Source: Nothopassalora personata
Taxonomy: Eukaryota > Ascomycota > Dothideomycetes > Mycosphaerellales > Mycosphaerellaceae
Direction: 5' to 3'
NCBI GenBank assembly: GCA_033816765.1
Contig: CM066294.1
Span: forward strand, 2,666,001 to 2,730,000
Length of the DNA: 64,000 nucleotides
A program made the position numbers and the translations under genes. How positions within the stretch are numbered: position 1 is the stretch's first letter; each line of letters begins with the position of its first letter. A model generated the notes under the pieces. It was not told the DNA's origin. It saw nothing but the letters and a program-made list of their open reading frames with translations, and did no database searches. Shown here one piece after another: positions 31,201 through 41,599 of the stretch.

Positions 31201-32514
31201 GTATCGACGCCTAGTACCCGGCTATCCTTTTCCTACGGCCGTACACCTTAGTAGCATTAGCCCTCTGTCCGATGCCCTAGCGGGTTTAAAGTCTTAGAAC
31301 GATAACGAAGTTATCCTTAATGCTAGAAGATGGCTTAATGCTACGGTCCGCCTAGACTCGGAGCTCTTCTATAAGAAGATGTATAATTAGCGCGTCCGAG
31401 CTGTGAAATTGATAGACAAGCAGCTTAGCTTAGTTACTACTCTCGAGTAGATATGCTTCATAAGCGAAGGGCGTGACGAGAGCTTCTTCCGCAACTACTA
31501 TAGGAACTTCACTAGCTAGCTACTTAGGGACGCGTCTAGTGAGACTAGTGTTAGCTACGACAACGAGTGGGTCTAGACAAAGGAGTTGTGTAAGAATAAG
31601 TAGAACTGAGTAGTTAGTGCGGGTTTATGGGCTCCTGGTTTCTAGTTAATTTCCGGCTACAGCTATAGCCTATAAGATTCTAGTTCTAATTCTAGTTCTG
31701 ATTCTAGTTCTAATTCTAGTTCTAATTCTAGTTCTAATGCTTCGGGTACAGGTGCTTCTAGTCCTTAGATCTTACTTGTTTCTTATAGTCACTTGTCTCA
31801 CTTTCTAGTTACGCGGTAGACTCGTCTTTAGATTTATTAGGTTACTGGTACTAACGCTTACTTGTCTTATAAATAGCGTTCACGTTATTCGACTATCTAG
31901 CCCGCTCGATTGATGCTAACATAGCTGTCCATTCTCTCGCTAGTTTCGTAGCATGCGTTAGTGTAGTGCGACGGATGCGAGTCGCGGTTATCGACGTCAT
32001 TATCACGGTCTCTGTTAGAAGGATCCTTTCGATCTTTACAAACTGTCGCTAGCAGGCCCTAGGATTGCCTAACATCTTATATATTAAGCTAAATGGTAGG
32101 GTAAGCTACTATGCTACTATAAGACTACCTTAGCTTACAGCGACTAGCTACGCTACCTATGTTGCCCGGGCTCACTACTTTAGAACCTAAGGACAGGTTC
32201 GTAATGGGGGAGGATATATTAACGACTAATAGGTTATGTTAACCTTAGATTTAGAGGGGGCGTCCCTTAGGTCTAACTTGCCCTAATTTCATTTAGGTTT
32301 AATTGGACATTTAGGCAAGCTAGTAGGACCTAGTATAGCTATTAAGATATATAATGCGTAGCTAAGCATTGTAAGCGTAGCATTAAGGCATTAATTCAAT
32401 TTATACCTCTCGAGTAGAGGGCATAGGGGTTTAGGTCCGCCAATCCTCTTGTTTTATCTAGCTACTGCGCTGCTCGTCACGTGACCTGATTTCCCGGTCC
32501 CGGGACCGGCAAAT
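28228..32514 (+). mobile_element. Unclassified 4.3-kb element with palindromic terminal inverted repeats
   Basis: Both ends carry the 26-bp palindrome (28228-28253 and 32489-32514). Internal to it the ends match as inverted repeats: the left reads AAATCGGATTACGTAAT, and the right, reverse-complemented, reads AAATCAGGTCACGTGAC. The differences are RIP-type transitions plus an indel. That gives a TIR of about 40 bp, suggesting a DNA transposon. Flanks share only AC, so target duplication size is unclear. Inside, plus-strand frames at about 28.77-29.5 and 29.86-31.6 kb read as protein broken by TAG/TAA. The second contains LNLEIENY and PEFLHGFYK, which faintly recall Fe(II)/2-oxoglutarate dioxygenase-like proteins linked to fungal transposons. 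I did not recognise a transposase. Confidence 0.5.
31676..31735 (+). repeat. 12-bp tandem repeat, five units
   Basis: Five consecutive 12-mers of the form [G/A]ATTCTAGTTCT, encoding a Ser/Asn/Asp repeat if read in the plus-strand frame. It lies just downstream of the longest degenerate frame of the inverted-repeat element. Confidence 0.8.
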
Positions 32515-32639
32515 ACCTCTGCTTACATAAGCGCCGCTCTACACTACTACAACTCGGACAGGCCTACATAGGGTGGTTAGTAGACATTAATAGTTATCTC
32601 TAGTCCCTATTACTATTAGAGCTATGCTCCTAATTAGAT

Positions 32640-33600
32640 AATAAGTCTAACTAGTTATTAATTTCTGTAGTAATCCTCTTCCTAGGGGATTTGCTGCCCT
32701 TTACCTTCTTTATTCTATCCTTTAGGGTGTCTTTACCCTTCTTAGACCTGTTCCTAGGATTCTTCTCTAGATACTGCTTATAGCAGTTCGCGTTAGTGTG
32801 CTTATGTAAGCACTGTATGCACTGCTTATTATTATTCTTGCTTAAGAATACTCTAATAAAGCTATTGCTAGGCTTGTAGGTAGTAGGTACTTACTCCTTC
32901 CTAAGAGTTATAAATATTCTCTCTAGGGTAGTTAATTCTAGGGGATTGTTATGTCTCTATGTCCTAAGCTATTCGACATAGTTTAGACCTTTAATAAAGT
33001 ATAATCTATAGATGCTATCTAAGAGGACAAAAAAGGATTTAAGCCTTAACTTGTTATTAACTAGGGAAGATCTAATAAATTGCTCTATAGTAGTCTTATT
33101 GTTATTTACCTATGCTTAAAAGTCTTTATAGTACTTTAATATATTAGGTCTTGTAGTATCTAGTTTAATGTGCCTAACTGCCTTTAGAGTGTTATATAGA
33201 TTAATTGTAATAACTAGCTTATATGTTACCTTAATTAAATTATACAATTCCTTAGCTAACTTGTCTATATCTCTAAAGTTTAGCCTTAGGGTAGAATATA
33301 ATCTAGCTATAATAATGCTATATGCTTATATGTCCTCTTTCTTCTATCGCTTATAGGCAGCTTTGTATCCTATACTACTAGTAATGTCCTAAGGGGCTTT
33401 ATTCTAGGCAGTCTTATCTTAGACATTCTTAGTTGCATCTTAGGGTTGATTATAAGCTGCCCTGTCTAGAGCGTACTTTAGGTTAACCTAGTCTAGATTA
33501 TGGATTACGTATCTAACTAGATCCTTCTCTAGTAGTACGCTAATTAGTATAGATTTCTATACCTAGAACTGCACGCCTTTCCTAAGTACCTAGTTGTCCT
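32640..33600 (-). pseudogene. Degenerate gag of the Copia-type element
   Basis: The minus frame shows a helical gag body (for example NNNKTTIEQFIRSSLVNNK, then SFFVLLDSIYRLYFIKGLNY) followed by a zinc knuckle CIQCLHKHTNANC at 32821-32783 (CX2CX3HX4C), with all four ligands intact. A Lys/Arg-rich tail follows. Several TAG/TAA codons interrupt the frame. Its position next to the PBS-bearing 5' LTR and its direction agree with the LTR orientation. Retroviral-type gag packages element RNA into particles; this copy is not functional. Confidence 0.65.
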
Positions 33601-33837
33601 TAGCGGATCTTACTAGGTTGCTAGAGGTGTTGTTTCTAAACTCTATACCTAGTCTAGCTCTTTTAGATACTATACTACGGTACTAGTACTTAGTGCCGAT
33701 CTCCTATAGTAGTTCTTAAATCGATTAGGTAGTTGTCCGTAAAACAAATGTAGGGTCGAGTCTACTAGTAAGGTAAGCTAATCCTTAATAGAGCTTCGAT
33801 AACGATTTAGGTTTTAAATTGGATAGGTAGAGGAGTA

Positions 33838-33852
33838 CTCGGGCTTATAACC
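33838..33852 (-). promoter_or_regulatory. Primer-binding site (initiator tRNA-Met, half-tRNA type)
   Basis: Directly inside the 5' LTR, the minus strand reads GGTTATAAGCCCGAG. A site complementary to the anticodon arm of initiator tRNA-Met (GGGCTCATAACC) would read GGTTATGAGCCC; the single difference is a TG-to-TA change. This supports assignment to Ty1/copia. Confidence 0.65.
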
Positions 33853-34028
33853 TGTTATATTTAGGTATTTAACGAGTACAAGCTTCTAGATTAAAACGAT
33901 AGGGTAGATTAGTAACCCTTATAAATTGCCACAAGGTGTAAGACTATCTAGCTACAGAAAACAGTGTAATATAGTGTGTGTGTGCCAAGTCCTAACTAAT
34001 ATGGACCTTGGTTACCTGATTCACAACA
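33853..34028 (-). repeat. 5' LTR of the Copia-type element
   Basis: 176 bp, collinear with 17710-17885. It is followed by ACTCT, the right copy of the target duplication. Confidence 0.9.
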
Positions 34029-34033
34029 ACTCT

Positions 34034-34491
34034 GACAACAACGTGCGCGACCGATGTCAAGGAGATATGTAGCGGGTACACGGGGAATGACGATGGTGAT
34101 GAGCCGACGTCGGTTTCAAGTGGGTCGAGTTCGAATTGTATCTACGATACGATTTCGGCTTGCTAGATCTGAGGGTCTGGTGGTGGGAGTGGGAGTGGGA
34201 GTGATGTACCTCGCATCTCGACCATCCCGTTCGTGGATAGTGAGGTAGTGAGGTAGTGAGTGGTGATAGTCCGACGGTCCATGAAATCCTCAAGTCACTG
34301 AGTCCCTGCAAATTGCTGTCGAGTCGACAATGTTTTTCATTCCATGTTGGAATCTGTTCAGATTGACGACGCTGTGACGCAAAAATAGCCTGGTCGGAAT
34401 AGTACCTCGATTTTTGACCACAACACGGCAACCGACGAATCTCAATGAAAAGGGGTGAGAGGGTCAACCATCCATTTGACTACATATTATC
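34034..34491. other. Junction between transposon block and tof1 3' end
   Basis: Normal unmutated DNA, including a short GTGGGA tandem at about 34181-34201. The frames here show no domain. It should contain the 3' UTR of tof1. Confidence 0.4.
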
Positions 34492-37400
34492 CTACTCATC
34501 ATCACTATCGTCGATAACGAAGCCCGCCCGAACATTCCTCCTGGCCGCCGCAGGTTTACTCATAGGCACATCGTCATCGTCATCACTATCAACAATTCGC
34601 GTTGTCAATGTATTTGCGGACACTTCTTTCAGGGGCTGTGGGGATGATGCCTCCTTGGCTGGTGTAGGCGACGTTGACGGTGTCTCCTTCTCGGCTTCTT
34701 CCCCTGCATCGCTGTCCGGCGCCTTGTCGCCCTCATCGTCTTCCAGCTCAGACGACGAAGGGTCATTGTCTGATAGCTCAATTGGCGCATTTCGTGTTGA
34801 CGTTGAATGTGATGCTGCTTCGGAATCTGACTCATCACCAGCTTCGATCATAATCTGGTCCTCGTCCGAGTCCCGATCATTCACTTTTCTCTTCTTCTTC
34901 GCAGGCTTCTTCGTGCCTTTGAGCGCAGCTTTCGCATTAGCGGCCTTTACCTTCGCAGCACCTTTCTTCTTGCCCTTAGTCCCGGTCACTTCTTTCTCGG
35001 CCTGATCCATCTGCTTCAACAAAGCCCCGCGAATCACACCGTCCGTCTTCTTGCGCCTCTCCTCTTCTTGCCTGAAAAACTCCGCGTCTGCTTCTTCGTC
35101 ACTCTCGTCGTCTTCGGCAGTGACATATAAGTTGGACTTGATCTTGGCGTTCTTTTCGCGATCCTTCTTCTCCTTTGCCTTGCGCTTGTCGATCAGCTCT
35201 TCTTCAGTAAGCTCAATGGCATTGGAGTTGCGTCTCCGTCTCTTCTTTGGTCGTTCTTCATCGCCTTCAGGCCGCTTCTTGCGCTTCTCCTTGAGATTTG
35301 GTGGGAACATCGCTTCATTTAGTTCGCCACCACTTCCAGCATTTCCATCAGAGTTTGAGTCATTATCATCAAAGGTAGGGCGCTTTGCTTTCGATCGGAT
35401 GAAGTCCTCGGCCTTCTTGTCGCCTTCGAATGTTGGTGGGTCAAATTCCGCTTTGCGAATCTGGTCGAGTGCTTCGGACAGTTGTGAGGAGGTCAGCTCG
35501 GATGGTATGATCCAGCTGGCATCTACATCTTCTGCGAGACCAAGACGCTGGAAGCCAAGTATTGTGAGTAGAAGTCGAAGATGCTTGTCCTTGAACAGAG
35601 CCATCTTGCGCTCTTCAGTGTCAGGTACGAGGAAGATTGACGGGCAAGAGGCTGGCTGAATCGCAGCTCCGTCCTCGCCCTCGTCCATCATGCCGGAGCG
35701 AACTGCTTGTTCTTCCTCCCAAGCCTGCCGCTCTCTCGCAGCATCATCCAGTAGCTTCTTTACCCAGGTAACGCTGTCTGCCTTCGCTTGCTCGATCATG
35801 ACCGAGACTGCGACGCCGACTCTCTGATCTTCGGCTACAGTCCCCTTGACCTCTAATTCAGCCGGTGGGCGTGGCGCTCTCTTCTCAACGACCTTTTCGA
35901 AGCCGTTCTGCAGGTAAAACATCGTGCCAGGGATCTTGCTGAAGAGTATCTCCACAACTGCAGCCTCCTTCCACCCTTCGCCTTCGCTCTCACGTTCCAT
36001 CCACTTGATGCATCGTCTAAAGACCTGCTGCACGAGCTGCTCCCAGTCCTTGTAGCCTTCCATTGCTGAGTCGAGGCCTTCAGGACCCTTGATCATCTTC
36101 TGAAAGAGAGCCAGAATGTCCACTCTGAATAGCAACACAGCCAGCTCATGCTTGAATGCCAGTCGGTAGAAGAAGCGATGAGCGCGCTTGAGCTGTACCG
36201 GTGAGAGATCACGGTAGAGGTGTGTCAGCGAGACGAAAGTGTTGACGCATTGCTGGGAGAGGAACTTTGTCGAGAAGCGAGCGAAGTCGAACTTGCGTTC
36301 CGACACTGTTCGATGCGCGTCTCTCTCGTCTTCGGCAGCGTCTTCTGGGTCTCCTTCTGCGCCTCCTTTAGCAGCGTCGTTCTGCTTCTGCTTCTTCCTC
36401 GCTCGTCGTTTTGATCGGATTTGCATGTCGACATTCTGCTTTGCGTATCTCTCCAACATGCGGACGAAGACATGTACACACTCTGTCACTGCATCGAGAT
36501 ATGCAAAGCCTTGATGTTTGTATCCGCGCAAGATCTGAACTATACGATCGTGAGTGGCTTCTTCATAGAAAATGCGGTTTTGTATGTTCTCGGCAATCTC
36601 CAGATCTTCCTCGTCTTGGCTCTCGGACATGCTCTGCACGGTCAGCAGAATCTGCGTGAAACATAGAAGTGTAGCTTGGAGATCCTGCCAGCTCTTATTG
36701 TCGAAGGCATTCTGCATCTGCCTGTTCAGAAGCACAAAGGTTTCCTGATCCAGCACCGCTGCGATGTAGGCGAAAGTGTTGTCCTCGGGGCTAGTTTGCG
36801 TTGCCCGGTCTGCATTCCAGGTACTATTTCTCCTCGAGGTGTTGCGGCGTGCTGCCTGTGCAGATAGGAACCAGGATATGAGGAAGAAGTATTGCTTGTT
36901 GTGCATGCTCGTCTGTACACGGTCTGCTTCGCGCTCGATGGCTTTTCGCAGACTGACAAAGAGCGGGTTAAATGACGAGTCCAGGAAGTCCTCCACGAAC
37001 ATTCGAAGATGCTTCCTAGCGTTCTCCGTCAGGTCAACGGATGCGCCAAAGTCGGAGTTCTCGTCGAATTCCTGCGACCGCTTTCCTCGATACTGCGGCT
37101 TGTTCCACCTCTTGCTTGAGTCCATCTGTTGCAAAGTCGTGTTCTCATCGGTAATGCTGGTCTGCCCAGACACAGTCGACATCTTCATCTCATCCCGCTT
37201 CACCCAGATCATGGTGCCGAATCGATTGTGTCTGGTCGGAGCATGCTTGTTGTAGCTGCTGATCATAGCCTTCTCCTTTCGCATCAGGTTCTCCAGCTCA
37301 CTTGTCTCTTCAGTGGCGACTTGCTCTTTCTCCATGAACAGCTTCCTGGCATCCACACCCTTCAAGAGGTGGAATAGGATCTCCAACACGATGACATCCT

Positions 37401-38109
37401 GCTCTTGAAACTCATCACCGATGTCCGATCCAATGGTCAGCAGTGCACTGAAGACGTCTTGCTCATGGAAAGCCTCGATTGTGCTTGACCTGCTGATCTC
37501 GTTCTCGTCGCCTTGTGATGGCAGATGCTGTGGCTGCGTGATCATGGCGATGTTGCGGAAGAAGTACATAACCAGCTTCAGGATACCCTCATCTCTTCTG
37601 CTACGCTCTCGCCTTGGGGTTGCCATGGGAGCAAGTCCCACTCGTACGGCTGTCCGGAGGATCTTGGCAAACTCGAAGTGCAACACTGCACGCTTGTAGC
37701 CGACTTGGGCCAGTGAAAGATATGGGACATGTCTGTGGTGGTTGACCGTCGCCTTCTCGTCCTCCAGCGCGAGGGGCCATGTCAGCGGTACCAGGAGTTC
37801 CAGACATGCCAGTGCCAGTTTCGACTTGTGTTTGTTGTCCTGTGCATCTTCCGGCCACAACGCGAGTATCTCCAGCAGATCTCCCTTGACCAGATTCGCC
37901 TCGGCCAGACAGCGCTTCACATCCAGTCGGTTCGTTTTCTCGTCGTACAGTCGTAGCCAGCGTTGCAGGTCCTTGAGCACGGCGATGGCGTCGTCTCCCA
38001 CCGCGTAGGATTCATCGTACGTCGAGCGACCACCAACGGCATTGACGAGGGAAGTGACATATGCTCGGACTTCTGGATCCACCGTCGTCGACTTTTCCCA
38101 CGGATCCAT
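34492..38109 (-). CDS. tof1: Tof1/Swi1 (Timeless) replication fork protection protein, 1205 aa
   Basis: One intronless 1205-aa frame starting MDPWEKSTTVDPEVRAYVTS. The first 300 or so residues carry the TIMELESS domain (LLEILALWPED, then LLVPLTWPL and FRNIAMITQP). A second conserved helical region covers about 450-760 (LSQQCVNTFVSLTHLYRDLS, FYRLAFKHELAVLLFRVD). The last 300 residues are acidic, with basic NLS-like clusters (RPKKRRRRN, KKPAKKKRKVN), and end in a Ser/Asp-rich tail with FVIDDSDDE. Length fits fungal Tof1/Swi1. With Csm3/Swi3 it forms the fork protection complex, which stabilises stalled forks, supports replication-checkpoint signalling and programmed pausing, and aids cohesion in the nucleus. 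It is divergent from the dehydrogenase at 38458. Confidence 0.92.
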   Translation of the reverse strand: MDPWEKSTTVDPEVRAYVTSLVNAVGGRSTYDESYAVGDDAIAVLKDLQRWLRLYDEKTNRLDVKRCLAEANLVKGDLLEILALWPEDAQDNKHKSKLALACLELLVPLTWPLALEDEKATVNHHRHVPYLSLAQVGYKRAVLHFEFAKILRTAVRVGLAPMATPRRERSRRDEGILKLVMYFFRNIAMITQPQHLPSQGDENEISRSSTIEAFHEQDVFSALLTIGSDIGDEFQEQDVIVLEILFHLLKGVDARKLFMEKEQVATEETSELENLMRKEKAMISSYNKHAPTRHNRFGTMIWVKRDEMKMSTVSGQTSITDENTTLQQMDSSKRWNKPQYRGKRSQEFDENSDFGASVDLTENARKHLRMFVEDFLDSSFNPLFVSLRKAIEREADRVQTSMHNKQYFFLISWFLSAQAARRNTSRRNSTWNADRATQTSPEDNTFAYIAAVLDQETFVLLNRQMQNAFDNKSWQDLQATLLCFTQILLTVQSMSESQDEEDLEIAENIQNRIFYEEATHDRIVQILRGYKHQGFAYLDAVTECVHVFVRMLERYAKQNVDMQIRSKRRARKKQKQNDAAKGGAEGDPEDAAEDERDAHRTVSERKFDFARFSTKFLSQQCVNTFVSLTHLYRDLSPVQLKRAHRFFYRLAFKHELAVLLFRVDILALFQKMIKGPEGLDSAMEGYKDWEQLVQQVFRRCIKWMERESEGEGWKEAAVVEILFSKIPGTMFYLQNGFEKVVEKRAPRPPAELEVKGTVAEDQRVGVAVSVMIEQAKADSVTWVKKLLDDAARERQAWEEEQAVRSGMMDEGEDGAAIQPASCPSIFLVPDTEERKMALFKDKHLRLLLTILGFQRLGLAEDVDASWIIPSELTSSQLSEALDQIRKAEFDPPTFEGDKKAEDFIRSKAKRPTFDDNDSNSDGNAGSGGELNEAMFPPNLKEKRKKRPEGDEERPKKRRRRNSNAIELTEEELIDKRKAKEKKDREKNAKIKSNLYVTAEDDESDEEADAEFFRQEEERRKKTDGVIRGALLKQMDQAEKEVTGTKGKKKGAAKVKAANAKAALKGTKKPAKKKRKVNDRDSDEDQIMIEAGDESDSEAASHSTSTRNAPIELSDNDPSSSELEDDEGDKAPDSDAGEEAEKETPSTSPTPAKEASSPQPLKEVSANTLTTRIVDSDDDDDVPMSKPAAARRNVRAGFVIDDSDDE

Positions 38110-38457
38110 CTTGGTGAGTGGCCGGATGTTGTGTTGTGCTGTGCTGTCTATATCGACATTGCTTCAAGATCGGGGTGGTGGACGACGCGACGCGTATCAA
38201 CGCGTTCGAGACGCGATATCGGTGCTTGGCATTATTTTTAGCCGACATGTCTGCATCCCGATCAAGCTCCTCGGCAGCATCTGATAAAGTGCAATAGTCA
38301 GCCGGAAGCATCTCCGTTTGGGCAAGCAGCTCTCTCTCCACAATTCCCGCCCTCACCCCACAGCCGAAGCACTACCGACGTGATGATATGCCGCGATGTC
38401 TTCTATGTACATCCCACCCAACTGCTCTCTCTAGTCGCAGCGGCTACACTTCCCACT
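38110..38457. promoter_or_regulatory. Divergent promoter region (tof1 / hydroxyacyl-CoA dehydrogenase)
   Basis: 348 bp between two start codons pointing outward must contain both promoters. An in-frame upstream ATG at 38380 could extend the dehydrogenase N-terminus by 26 residues. No TATA box is obvious. Confidence 0.55.
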
Positions 38458-39641
38458 ATGCTGTGCAAACGAGCCCTCTCCCACGCGCACGCTGTGGGCA
38501 GGCCGGCCGTCATCCCGGCATGCCTGCAATGCCGCTCCTTCTCCTCGTCTCGCCCGGCATTGGCTGATGCTCAAGCCGCGGTTGTCAAGAAGCTGGGAGT
38601 CGTGGGCGCAGGCCAGATGGTATGCTCATTATACTCGCTCCCTCCCTCCCTCCCCGCCAATTGCATTGACGTCAATGTCGCTGACAATGCTGATGCAGTG
38701 AACGCAGGGTCTTGGAATCGCCCTTGTGGCTGCTCGCGCTGCAGGCGTTCCCGTCACGCTCGTCGACAACTCAAAGCAGTCCCTCGACAAGGGCCTTGCC
38801 TTCGCCGACAAGCTCCTCAGCAAGGATGTCTCCAAGCAGAAGATTTCTCAGGAAGATGCCGATAGCGTCCGAGGCCGCCTCACTCCCACGACCTCGATGG
38901 ACGATCTGGCAGACGTGGACATGGTCATCGAGGCTGTGCCCGAGATAGTCGATCTCAAGACCAACATCTTCGCCCAGCTGGCCCACACTGCTCCCGCACA
39001 TGCTATTCTGGCCACTAACACTTCGTCTATATCTATTACGCGCATTGCCGCCTCCACCACAAAGGTAAGTCAACCACGTGAAGTTACTGCACTATATGCA
39101 GGACTGCCACATTGCATGCCACTACCAAACTCTGTGAAGGTCATCCTCCTTGCTGACCCTCTGATAGGACCCTACCGACCTCAGTGCTTCCTCCCGCGTT
39201 GTCTCTACACATTTCATGAACCCAGTGCCAGTCCAGAAAGGCGTCGAAATCATCTCGGGCCTGCAAACTTCTCCCGGGACCCTCGCAACAGCCGTCGAGT
39301 TCTGCAAACGCATGGGCAAGGTCCCGTCCACCTCCGCTGACTCGCCTGGCTTCCTCGCTAACCGCATCCTGATGCCATACATCAACGAAGCCATCATATG
39401 CCTAGAGACTGGCGTCGGGCAAGAGAAAGACATTGACGACATTATGAAGAATGGGACAAACGTTCCCATGGGTCCACTACAACTTGCAGACTTTATTGGA
39501 CTGGATACATGTCTTGCAATCATGGAAGTGCTGCACACCCAGCTTGGTGATAGCAAGTACCGACCTGCCGTGAGGCTGAGACAGATGGTCGATGCCGGCT
39601 GGCTTGGCAAGAAGAGTGGCAGGGGGTTCTACACGTATTAG
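38458..39641 (+). CDS. Mitochondrial 3-hydroxyacyl-CoA dehydrogenase (330 aa, 3 exons)
   Basis: Exons are 38458-38619, 38708-39064 and 39168-39641, with GTATGC...CGCAG and GTAAGT...GATAG introns; all junctions keep frame. The N-terminal 40 residues are basic and Ser-rich (CRSFSSSRPALA), fitting a mitochondrial presequence. The NAD-binding GxGxxG lies across intron 1 (GVVGAGQM/GLGIAL). Catalytic features are present: ATNTSS, STHFMNPVPV with the active-site His, and SPGFLANRIL, then the C-terminal dimerisation domain ending GRGFYTY. The enzyme oxidises L-3-hydroxyacyl-CoA to 3-ketoacyl-CoA with NAD+, in short-chain beta-oxidation; 3-hydroxybutyryl-CoA is a likely substrate. Length matches SCHAD. 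An alternative start at 38380 adds 26 residues before the presequence. Confidence 0.9.
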
Positions 39642-40055
39642 GCCACGTGCAGGAAGGATGCGGGTGGTAAGTGGGATTAGATGAACGCTGATTCGTCAAA
39701 GACAACCACCGGCGTTGAGCAGCACGGGTAAGTCTACGTACTGCTGGCCTGTCGACAGTCGGGGTCTGGAGACATCTTATGATAAATGATGATGTAGAAT
39801 CATATATCCCAGCTAGCAGCAAGAGGACGTGAGATCATCTGGATTCCTCTTGCTTCTTAACGATACATCCTTCACCTAAAAACTGCCAACCATACCACTA
39901 GATCGAGATCCGTTCGCCAAACATCAAGGGCAAACAACCTTTCCAGATCTTACCCTCCAGCCAAGCAAATCATTTGTCCATTCAGTGCCTATTCCTGGCC
40001 TAGCGCCATATATTCTGCCGATCAAACATCACCTCTCATCATACACAAACACACA
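39642..40055. other. Intergenic region
   Basis: 3' flank of the dehydrogenase and 5' flank of a small hypothetical gene. No feature is recognised. Confidence 0.4.
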
Positions 40056-40540
40056 ATGTCCCTCCTCGGCTCATACCTTCTCACACACCGCACGATCGCA
40101 ACAGTCCAACATACAAGACCTGACACTACCTCCCCCACACCACCTGAACGACAACCTCAACCGGGGAGACCTTCGCCACTGGCAAGGCCTGAACACGGAC
40201 GAAGCTATACCGATTCGAGTACAACGAATCGCGACCTCAACGCTTCGAGTCTCAGCGCTTCGAGAGAAGACCGCAATATCCGGTACTTGCCGATCGGAGG
40301 CAGTACGAGATGCCTCTTGAGGATTTAGAGAGGCTGTTACCGAAGGGGAAGGGGAAGGAAAAGGCAAAGGAGGAGATTGTGAAAAGTGGCAAAGCCAAGG
40401 AGAGCAGAGATGATAGAGTGGCGGAGGAGAGGGTAGAGAGTAGGCAGAAAAATTCGTTTGTGGCTCCTGCAATGGTGGAGGGGTTGAGTGCTGGAGTTAG
40501 TGTGCAGATGGCAGAGTTGAGGAGGAGGAGGATGTCTTAG
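40056..40540 (+). CDS. Small hypothetical protein, intron(s) unresolved
   Basis: An ATG at 40056 opens a frame starting MSLLGSYLLTHRTIATVQHT and rich in Pro/Ser. The better downstream frame reads KLYRFEYNESRPQRFESQRF, then MPLEDLERLLPKGKGKEKAK and a charged helix ending at a TAG at 40540. The two lie in different frames, so an intron (or indel) between about 40150 and 40210 is needed; I could not fix its borders. There are no domains, membrane segments or signal peptide. The charged tail may form a coiled coil. The 5' part could instead be untranslated. Confidence 0.4.
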
Positions 40541-41599
40541 GACTCTGGTGCGAAGTTGAGGGGAGAGCTTCATTGGTGTGTACGAAGGCGCATGAGGGGT
40601 CCGAAGATGATGAGTCTTCATTGTGGTTGCTACTCATAACTTGGTGTCATGGTTTCTTCTTGAGCCTAGTCGAATCGGTAATTCATGATCGCCAGTATCT
40701 GCTGACGGGTTGCGAAAGAAGGAACATGCTCATTTCGACCTCGATGAGCACGAGCTTCAACAGTTCTGCGGTCTGGAGAGCCTATTGAGAGGCTTTTCGA
40801 AGGGTCGACATAGTCTGCACGTAGCACTCTCTGCAGATCGAGGTATGTGATGGTTATGTGATGTTGTTGCTTGGTGGTACTATACGTTGCTGCATAGCGA
40901 CGGGGTTGCGTGGAGCTGTTGTACGGAGATCTTGTTGTAAGGTGGTGTTGTGCGGTGGTGATATATTGTGCGGTGAAAATGTAGTTTTCTGCAGCTGTTG
41001 TGTCTTCATAACGCGCCTCGCTGCGACCAGGACTGAATCTCCACGATTTGGAGCACAAGTCCCAGTCCCTCCCTGCTGCCTGGGAACGAGCTGTAGAATG
41101 GTACCTCAACGTAACAGTCAAAAAGCAAGAAACCGTCCCAGTGACAAACTCAAGATTCGCTGAATAGCAGCGGGGACTTTTTCCGCCAGCGTTGGCATCA
41201 AGACCGTTGGATGGGTCGTCGGCAACTATGGCGAGCTGGCGAAATCAACTGCAGGGTATCGCCGAGGGAGAGAGTAGGCCTCAAAGCATAGTTCAATACG
41301 CTTGCGGGAATGAGGGCTGCTAAGATGCGCCTACTGTAACTGCCCTTCAGCCGACTCGGAATATGGCACTATCGCCATGTCGTAACGCAGGGCTGTGGGA
41401 GATTCATTGCGCACTAAAAGTTCTTTGATATTACAGTGTGATGCCTCTCACATACCTCTAGTACCTCTCTATTGCTGTGCCGCTCGAGCCCTAAAACGCA
41501 ACAGTAGCCAAGCCATTCAGTGGCAATCGCCTCCCTGTATGAACACATCATCGAGAATGTCAAATTCGCAAGTTCAAAAACACACTGTGCTCGTCCTCC
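40541..41599. other. Intergenic region, about 1.06 kb
   Basis: It lies between convergent genes. Frames such as 40666-41121 (minus) have no domain character, and no repeats are seen. Confidence 0.4.

Larger units (their letters stand above)
17705..34033 (-). mobile_element. Copia-type LTR retrotransposon carrying nested insertions
   Basis: Two direct 176-bp repeats (17710-17885 and 33853-34028) start TGTT and end AACA and are flanked by a perfect 5-bp duplication ACTCT (17705-17709 and 34029-34033), so both outer borders are intact. Orientation is minus: beside the left LTR the minus strand reads a purine tract (CTAAAGGGGGAG), i.e. a PPT before the 3' LTR. Inside the right LTR the minus strand reads GGTTATAAGCCCGAG, matching the anticodon-arm complement of initiator tRNA-Met with one RIP-type change. 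Half-tRNA priming is typical of Ty1/copia elements. A gag with a CCHC knuckle lies at the right end. The other 14 kb is mostly later insertions, and the Copia pol was not recognised. Confidence 0.85.

Noticed and set aside
17705..34033. Starship-type giant transposon or other cargo-carrying mega-element
   Set aside because: The outer borders are ordinary LTRs with a 5-bp duplication, and no DUF3435-like tyrosine recombinase was seen; the size comes from nesting.
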